38,180 nt of DNA from a virus: positions 1-38,180 of IMG/VR virus record IMGVR_UViG_3300008116_006180. The stretch is one strand, 5' to 3'. Below the pieces are notes generated by a model that was given only the letters and a program-made list of their open reading frames with translations, was not told where the DNA came from and searched no databases. Position 1 is the stretch's first letter; the number at the start of each line of letters is the position of its first letter. This document shows positions 34,159 through 38,180 of the stretch, in pieces. Made by a program: the position numbers and the translations under genes.

Positions 34159-34464
34159 TTAAAGGGCTACTGAATTGCCCTTGCCTCCGCCTCCGCCAGA
34201 TGACTTCTTTGCAGGAGCCTTCTTTGCGGTCTTCTTTACTACCTTAGCAGCCTTGACTGCTCTGTCTACCTCATCTACTGATGGCATCTTTCCAAATGCT
34301 GGATCATTAGGATTGGCTGCTCTCAATACTACGGGCACAAGTGCTCCAAGTAGTGAGTATGCTAGTGTCTGTGGGTCAGTTACTCCAGAAGCATACATTG
34401 CTGTTGCCGCTCCAAGTACTGATCTTCCGTATGACGCTAATGCATTCTTAATTTGTTGGTTCAT
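34159..34464 (-). CDS. Putative holin-like / histone-tailed small protein (101 aa)
   Basis: N-terminus MNQQIKNALASYGRSVLGAATAMYASGVTDP with a membrane or amphipathic helix (LAYSLLGALVPVVLRA) and the phrase RAANPNDPAFGK, which I recall from holin-like phage proteins. Ala/Lys/Gly tail (KKTAKKAPAKKSSGGGGGK) suggests binding to DNA or acidic surfaces. SD AGGAGGA. Function inferred. Confidence 0.5.
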   Translation of the reverse strand: MNQQIKNALASYGRSVLGAATAMYASGVTDPQTLAYSLLGALVPVVLRAANPNDPAFGKMPSVDEVDRAVKAAKVVKKTAKKAPAKKSSGGGGGKGNSVAL

Positions 34465-34475
34465 GTTTATTCCTC

Positions 34476-34661
34476 CTAGGATATGAACTTAGATATGGCT
34501 GTCCAAACTGGTTGAGCAAGCCATAATCCAATTATACCAGCAACTCCAGCAAAAACTGGGGGAGCAGGGATTGGAATCTTAACTGGGGATATTGCGCTTA
34601 TTGATAGGATTATCAAGCCTAGGGTAAGCCCTACAGACAGTGATAGTAATATTTCTTTCAT
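34476..34661 (-). CDS. XapX-like two-TM membrane protein (61 aa)
   Basis: Two hydrophobic segments with PVKIPIPAPPVFAGVAGIIGLWLAQ, the P-x-PAPP...G-x2-G pattern of XapX-domain proteins (TIGR03510-type). Role unknown; might be a second holin-like protein. SD GAGGGA. Coupled to the gene at 34662. Confidence 0.65.
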   Translation of the reverse strand: MKEILLSLSVGLTLGLIILSISAISPVKIPIPAPPVFAGVAGIIGLWLAQPVWTAISKFIS

Positions 34662-34823
34662 CTATTCCCTCGATTTTTGTAGTTGTGTATAATGGTTTAA
34701 GCAGACATCTAAAAGCCTTGTTTCAGTGCTAAATAGTTTTTCTCCATCAGCGTCGCAGCCAATAACACTACAAACTCCTAATGGCTCAGACTCAAGTTGA
34801 TCGTATGATTTAAAGTTTGTCAT
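34662..34823 (-). CDS. Small zinc-binding protein (53 aa)
   Basis: GVCSVIGCDADG then DVCLNHY: four Cys/His ligands (C-x4-C, C-x2-H), a compact zinc-finger-like pattern. The start overlaps the upstream gene. Confidence 0.55.
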   Translation of the reverse strand: MTNFKSYDQLESEPLGVCSVIGCDADGEKLFSTETRLLDVCLNHYTQLQKSRE

Positions 34824-35220
34824 AATCTTTTGGTAAAAGGTTTTTTAGTTCTTTATATGCTATAGAAATTTTCTTCATTGAGTTGTAGTGTGGAAATGCT
34901 GATCCTACTATACCGTATTCATCAAAATAAGCAATCTCAGGCTCAACATCAACAATGAATTTATCAATTCCTAATTGCACAGACTCTATATACTCAAAAG
35001 CCATATCTCTTGATTTAGAAATAAAAGACAGGAAGTCGTCATTCTGTAAGCCTGACTTTTGCATTTCAATGTTAAGTTTATCAGACAATATAGCACGGTC
35101 AATGTGAACCTGTAAATTTTTTTCTATTAAGTCTAAGTTCTTAATTGTAAGTCTCATATTTTTAAATAAAAGAACTACAAAAATAATCACAATAATTCCA
35201 TACACGATAATCTCTATCAT
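34810..35220 (-). CDS. Membrane-anchored hypothetical protein (136 aa)
   Basis: N-terminal TM (IIVYGIIVIIFVVLLF) then a charged helical cytosolic region (NLDLIEKNLQVHIDR) and a polar C-terminus. No motif. Unknown; overlaps its neighbours. Confidence 0.55.
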   Translation of the reverse strand: MIEIIVYGIIVIIFVVLLFKNMRLTIKNLDLIEKNLQVHIDRAILSDKLNIEMQKSGLQNDDFLSFISKSRDMAFEYIESVQLGIDKFIVDVEPEIAYFDEYGIVGSAFPHYNSMKKISIAYKELKNLLPKDYDKL

Positions 35221-35456
35221 TATTCTTCTTTTCCTCCCTCTCTAACTAAAAGAACAATTGCACCATTGTCCTCTAATGCTTTTTTTACTCTAATCATATA
35301 CTCTACTGCATACACCTTGTCTTCACCATTAAGCGACATAAAGTCTTTTTCAGACGCCCTAACCGAAAGAAAATGCTCATTGTCAACAATTGTTAGTGAA
35401 AAACCTTTTGGACCAGCAATTGACCTAATTGCTCGCTTCATTGAGTCGGTGTACAT
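35220..35456 (-). CDS. Small hypothetical protein (78 aa)
   Basis: SLTIVDNEHFLSVRASEKDFM and a hydrophobic C-terminal strand (GAIVLLVREGG). Mixed alpha/beta. The stop overlaps the next ATG. Confidence 0.55.
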   Translation of the reverse strand: MYTDSMKRAIRSIAGPKGFSLTIVDNEHFLSVRASEKDFMSLNGEDKVYAVEYMIRVKKALEDNGAIVLLVREGGKEE

Positions 35457-36026
35457 TTATGACTCAATATATCTGTTAGGAATTATGTCAAATATTAGAT
35501 GAATTCTTTGGCTTGGTCCAGAATTTTTTACTGAATGATCTTTTGCATTGTTGATCTCCCAAAGTTCTCCTTCTTTCATATTGACAGAATAATTATCAAC
35601 CGAGAATGTGACATTTTCAGTAGTAACTATTGGTAAATGATGTCTTCTTGACAACTCAAGGTATGTTCCATAGTCCCTGTGGACTGGAATATCTCCTTCA
35701 TCAATAAGCCTAACGAGAAGAACTCTTCCTGCTTTGCCATCGTGTTTTAGTTCCATATCTTTTACAATTGGACCAACATATTTCCAAAAAACTGGATCAT
35801 TGGCAAGCACAACTGGATGATACCCATCAGATATTTCCCAGTTTAAATCAAAATCTTGTAAAAGATATGTTTCTGTATCTTTATGTATTTTATGCAGTTG
35901 CTGTCTGGATGTGTCAATTTTCCATTCATCAGAATAGCCAAGAACATGCTTTCTAAGTTCAGAAATGTCATAGTATCCGTGCTGTAACATTGTGAATGCC
36001 TCATGCTCTTTTAACATTAACATCAC
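35457..36026 (-). CDS. Aspartyl/asparaginyl beta-hydroxylase-like 2OG oxygenase
   Basis: 189 residues. VLLVRLIDEGDIPVHRDYGTYLELSRRHHLPI gives H116-x-D118; MKEGELWEINNAKDHSV gives distal H164; QRIHLIFDI gives R174. This matches aspartyl/asparaginyl beta-hydroxylases, which modify peptides or free amino acids. Fourth 2OG oxygenase in the window, but from a different subfamily. ATG at 36026. Confidence 0.85.
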   Translation of the reverse strand: MMLMLKEHEAFTMLQHGYYDISELRKHVLGYSDEWKIDTSRQQLHKIHKDTETYLLQDFDLNWEISDGYHPVVLANDPVFWKYVGPIVKDMELKHDGKAGRVLLVRLIDEGDIPVHRDYGTYLELSRRHHLPIVTTENVTFSVDNYSVNMKEGELWEINNAKDHSVKNSGPSQRIHLIFDIIPNRYIES

Positions 36027-36156
36027 CTATTCTCGATCCTATCCAAATTAATATGCCATGACCAAATGGACAATCAAACGACATAAAGATTTCCTCTGGG
36101 GTTTCAGTAGATATACATGTTGAGCATGTATAACACTTGTATATATTTTTATTCAT
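36001..36156 (-). CDS. Zinc-ribbon microprotein (51 aa)
   Basis: CYTCSTC (residues 8-14) and FDCPFGHGI form a Cys cluster. Overlaps both neighbours (25 bp with the hydroxylase). Confidence 0.55.
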   Translation of the reverse strand: MNKNIYKCYTCSTCISTETPEEIFMSFDCPFGHGILIWIGSRIGDVNVKRA

Positions 36157-36265
36157 TTTCCCCCATTGTCAATGATTGCCATGTATTAGCCCATTGTACC
36201 TTATTTCTATGTCTATTAAATTCTCTTGATATTGATCCATTTAGAACCTTTTTCTTTCCAATCAT
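36149..36265 (-). CDS. Small basic protein (38 aa)
   Basis: MIGKKKVLNGSISREFNRHR... basic and helical; stop overlaps the next ATG. Possible nucleic-acid binding; unknown. Confidence 0.5.
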   Translation of the reverse strand: MIGKKKVLNGSISREFNRHRNKVQWANTWQSLTMGENE

Positions 36266-36277
36266 GCTTAGACATAA

Positions 36278-36487
36278 CTACCTCACAAACTTATCAGGAA
36301 TCTCCCACCCAACAGTTGAAGGAACAAAACGATTTTGAATACACCACTTACCATTTATGTAAGCACCATTACTGGATGTTCTGCCCTTTTCTGAAGGAAA
36401 AGAATTAACTACTGTCCAGCCATCCCAGGACATAGTTTTGTTTTTTGATACAATTTTTTCCATTTGATATAAATCTTTTACAATCAT
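36278..36487 (-). CDS. Conserved small phage protein (69 aa)
   Basis: Strand-rich: TMSWDGWTVVNSFP and YINGKWCIQNRFVPSTVGWEIP, a pattern I recall from phage proteins of unknown role. No motif. Confidence 0.55.
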   Translation of the reverse strand: MIVKDLYQMEKIVSKNKTMSWDGWTVVNSFPSEKGRTSSNGAYINGKWCIQNRFVPSTVGWEIPDKFVR

Positions 36488-36499
36488 ATTAACCTCTTC

Positions 36500-36850
36500 T
36501 TAGTACCTAAAGATCCCAGTCTCAATATTTTTGAGTTGGGCACTGCTAACTAATTTTGAAACTGGTTCTTTTGGATTTGCAAAAAAAGCAAAATAATTAA
36601 TATTGCTTAAATTTTCTTCAATCCAAGATGGTGCAACCTTATAGAACTTAATTTTTTTGCCACGAGATTTCATTCCACGCTCTGACAGATTAACAAACTC
36701 CATAACCATCATATTTACATTGTTTGGACCTGCGCTGTAAATATAAAAATAAGGATCATCATTTTTTAATGCTGACATTGATACCCCCATAGCACGAAGA
36801 AAAATCTGATAGTCAGCAAAAGAACTAGTTCCTTGCACCGCCACTATCAT
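36500..36850 (-). CDS. Conserved phage protein, Rossmann-like (116 aa)
   Basis: MIVAVQGTSSFADYQIFLRAMGV starts with a strand and a G-T-[SK] turn, then FYIYSAGPNNVN and MEFVNLSERGMKSRGKKIKFY, as in small nucleotide-binding phage proteins related to DprA/LOG folds. Ligand unknown. Coupled to the next gene. Confidence 0.55.
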   Translation of the reverse strand: MIVAVQGTSSFADYQIFLRAMGVSMSALKNDDPYFYIYSAGPNNVNMMVMEFVNLSERGMKSRGKKIKFYKVAPSWIEENLSNINYFAFFANPKEPVSKLVSSAQLKNIETGIFRY

Positions 36851-37244
36851 TAGAATCTCCTTCCTTTAGTTGATCCATTATAAAAAGCATCTTGTCTAAT
36901 TGTACCTTATCCATACTCATTGTGTCAACTAGGGTTGCAGACTCGGTATCAATGTCGTTTCCATCCATATCTGCCACATAGAACAGGCTATTTCTAACAA
37001 AATACGCTTTCCTGTCTAAAATAATAACACGAACATTTGTTTTTCTTTCGTGTTTTGATGTTTGAGTCTCTTTTCTTTTTCTTTTAAACGCCTCTTCTGG
37101 AAGAATTGGCTTAACTAATTCGAAAATATGACTTTGACTATACTTTAGTTTAATTGGGCTTTTTTTGTATGAGTCATAACTAGACAATTTTAAGAAAATA
37201 AATATGACTAAAAAACTAAACATTGATCCAAGAAAATAACTCAT
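36825..37244 (-). CDS. Membrane-anchored hypothetical protein (139 aa)
   Basis: N-terminal TM (FLGSMFSFLVIFIFL), a basic linker (FKRKRKETQTSKHERKTN) and a beta-rich domain (VRVIILDRKAYFVRNSLFYVADMDG). SD AGGAGG and a TGGTATAAT upstream. No family. Confidence 0.5.
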   Translation of the reverse strand: MSYFLGSMFSFLVIFIFLKLSSYDSYKKSPIKLKYSQSHIFELVKPILPEEAFKRKRKETQTSKHERKTNVRVIILDRKAYFVRNSLFYVADMDGNDIDTESATLVDTMSMDKVQLDKMLFIMDQLKEGDSNDSGGARN

Positions 37245-37270
37245 TATTGCCTCCTAAAACAATTATACCA

Positions 37271-37600
37271 TTAAGAGCCTAGAATAATTCTTATGATCTC
37301 TTTTAATGTATACTGATGATTTTTGTCTAGTTTGGATACTTCTAATTTATTTAATGCTTTTGGAGTTAGTCTTACCATAGGATTTTTATCAGTTACATCC
37401 ATATCCAAAAATCCATGCTGCCATAGTGCCATAGTTTCTACTGAAAAATACTTAGAAAATTCATCGTGAAGTGATGGATTTATTGTTTTCATTTTGTCTG
37501 TAAAATTATAAAGCATTTCTCCACTTTCAATATCAATTCCAGCAGGCTGCAAAGCACCTTGAAGAATTAAATCTTCAATCATCTTATCTTCTTTAGACAC
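37271..37600 (-). CDS. Hypothetical protein, paralogue of 37593 (109 aa)
   Basis: MIEDLILQGALQPAGID...GEMLYNFTDKM...INPSLHDEF shares its whole N-terminal half with the 73-aa gene next to it (MIEHLIMQGAIEMAGID...GEMLYSITDKL). The longer copy has a C-terminal extension. Tandem duplication. Function unknown. Confidence 0.6.
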   Translation of the reverse strand: MSKEDKMIEDLILQGALQPAGIDIESGEMLYNFTDKMKTINPSLHDEFSKYFSVETMALWQHGFLDMDVTDKNPMVRLTPKALNKLEVSKLDKNHQYTLKEIIRIILGS

Positions 37601-37814
37601 GAAGTCTCCAATTCATAGCCTTTGGCCCCTGATTTACCATCTGAAGCATGTGGTGCTTATACTGCTCAGTAAGATCAGCGTATAGTTCTGGATTGACTAA
37701 CTCAAGTTTATCTGTAATTGAGTAAAGCATTTCTCCTTTATCATCAATACCAGCCATTTCTATGGCTCCCTGCATAATCAAGTGTTCTATCATCATCTGA
37801 CTTTTTAGATTCAT
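37593..37814 (-). CDS. Hypothetical protein, paralogue of 37271 (73 aa)
   Basis: Shorter copy of the tandem pair; a helical, acidic protein. The two genes overlap by 8 bp. Confidence 0.6.
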   Translation of the reverse strand: MNLKSQMMIEHLIMQGAIEMAGIDDKGEMLYSITDKLELVNPELYADLTEQYKHHMLQMVNQGPKAMNWRLRV

Positions 37815-37815
37815 C

Positions 37816-38073
37816 TTATTCTCCAGTAATTAAAGTTAGTAGTTCTTCTTTTGTTTTTGCACCAGTTGTCCTGGAAACTTCTTTTCCATCATCAATTAGT
37901 ATGAAAGTAGGGACAGATTTTATTCCAAACTTCTCGACTAACTCTAGTTCTGTGTCAGCATCAATTGTAATAAATTTAGCGTCAGAGTATTCACGATTAA
38001 TTTCATCTACTACTGGCCTAACCTTTTTACAAGGGTTACACCAATCTGCGGTAAAGTACAGTACATGTTTCAC
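37816..38073 (-). CDS. Thioredoxin
   Basis: 85 residues with the active site W11-C12-N-P-C15, cis-Pro P55 (SVPTF) and the C-terminal GAKTKEEL helix. Reduces disulfides; in phages may support ribonucleotide reduction or polymerase processivity (T7 model), but neither is shown here. GTG start overlaps the upstream stop. Confidence 0.9.
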   Translation of the reverse strand: MKHVLYFTADWCNPCKKVRPVVDEINREYSDAKFITIDADTELELVEKFGIKSVPTFILIDDGKEVSRTTGAKTKEELLTLITGE

Positions 38074-38180
38074 TTTCCAGACTTCTTTCTAGCCTTAGCA
38101 AGCGCTCCAAAATCTTTAACCTTGGTGTCTCCAAGATAGCCCCATGCATAACCATCATTGATCATCATGTCGTTAAGAGA
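38070..38180 (-). CDS. C-terminal part of a thermonuclease-like protein (5' cut off)
   Basis: The visible C-terminus SLNDMMINDGYAWGYLGDTKVKD..., then ARKKSGK resembles the last part of staphylococcal-nuclease-like proteins, where 'N..MV..G.A..Y..G' precedes the end. The rest lies beyond the window. Confidence 0.5.
   Translation of the reverse strand, partial: SLNDMMINDGYAWGYLGDTKVKDFGALAKARKKSGK

Noticed and set aside
34175-34486. Plus-strand open frame rich in Pro
   Set aside because: Antisense of the Ala/Lys/Gly tail of the holin-like gene.
1-38180. Prophage integration functions
   Set aside because: No integrase, excisionase or attachment-site-like repeat was seen; a temperate lifestyle cannot be claimed.

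Overview
The window is an AT-rich, densely packed piece of a tailed-phage genome. It most likely infects a low-GC actinobacterium of the freshwater acI/Nanopelagicales kind. Signs pointing there are a mycobacteriophage Gp88-like cysteine protein, a DUF932 protein, several small proteins typical of actinophage accessory regions, a Gram-positive/actinobacterial LexA box, many TGTGA-N6-TCACA palindromes of the Crp/GlxR type, and a large number of apparently leaderless genes. No integrase, repressor or capsid gene was recognised. The host is inferred.

Layout. 1-5.2 kb: a lysozyme-like domain (+), then a minus-strand tail/fibre block: a PASTA protein with two pentapeptide-repeat arrays, putative fibre and baseplate proteins, a collagen-like protein, an LtfC-like beta-sandwich protein and a one-TM protein. 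5.2-7.4 kb: a DHH-type phosphoesterase, a zinc-binding protein and a 2OG-Fe(II) oxygenase. 7.6-8.5 kb: a minus-strand operon of small membrane and zinc-knuckle proteins. 8.5-9.1 kb: a gene-free divergent control region with a LexA box.

9.1-21.6 kb: a plus-strand early/middle accessory region of more than 30 mini-genes, mostly coupled by TAATG or ATGA overlaps. Nearly every operon is preceded by the same composite intergenic cassette: a GACGTC box, GTGTC/GACAC boxes, perfect DnaA boxes, a Crp/GlxR palindrome, and a promoter in which WTGTCAG begins exactly 17 bp upstream of the -10 hexamer. This shared control system is the most unusual feature of the window. A tRNA-Asp lies at 18.4 kb.

21.6-22.6 kb: an origin-like non-coding region with three 37-bp iterons, a consensus promoter driving a possible structured RNA, and three DnaA boxes. 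22.6-26.7 kb: a GIY-YIG/T5orf172 protein, many zinc-finger microproteins, tRNA-Met(CAT), -Arg(TCT) and -Glu(TTC) with an endonuclease VII-like gene wedged among them, and Hsp20. 26.7-27.9 kb: a divergent pair of 2OG oxygenases. 29.1-34.1 kb: a glycan cluster of three GT61-like glycosyltransferases, a nucleotidyltransferase-HAD fusion, a cupin and a GDPD-like protein. 34.1-38.2 kb: minus-strand genes including holin-like, XapX-like, Asp/Asn hydroxylase-like, thioredoxin and the end of a nuclease-like gene.

Start codons were refined where a -10 hexamer lies exactly 6 nt before ATG (leaderless) or where a Shine-Dalgarno or stop/start overlap decides. All functions come from reading motifs; no database search was run.
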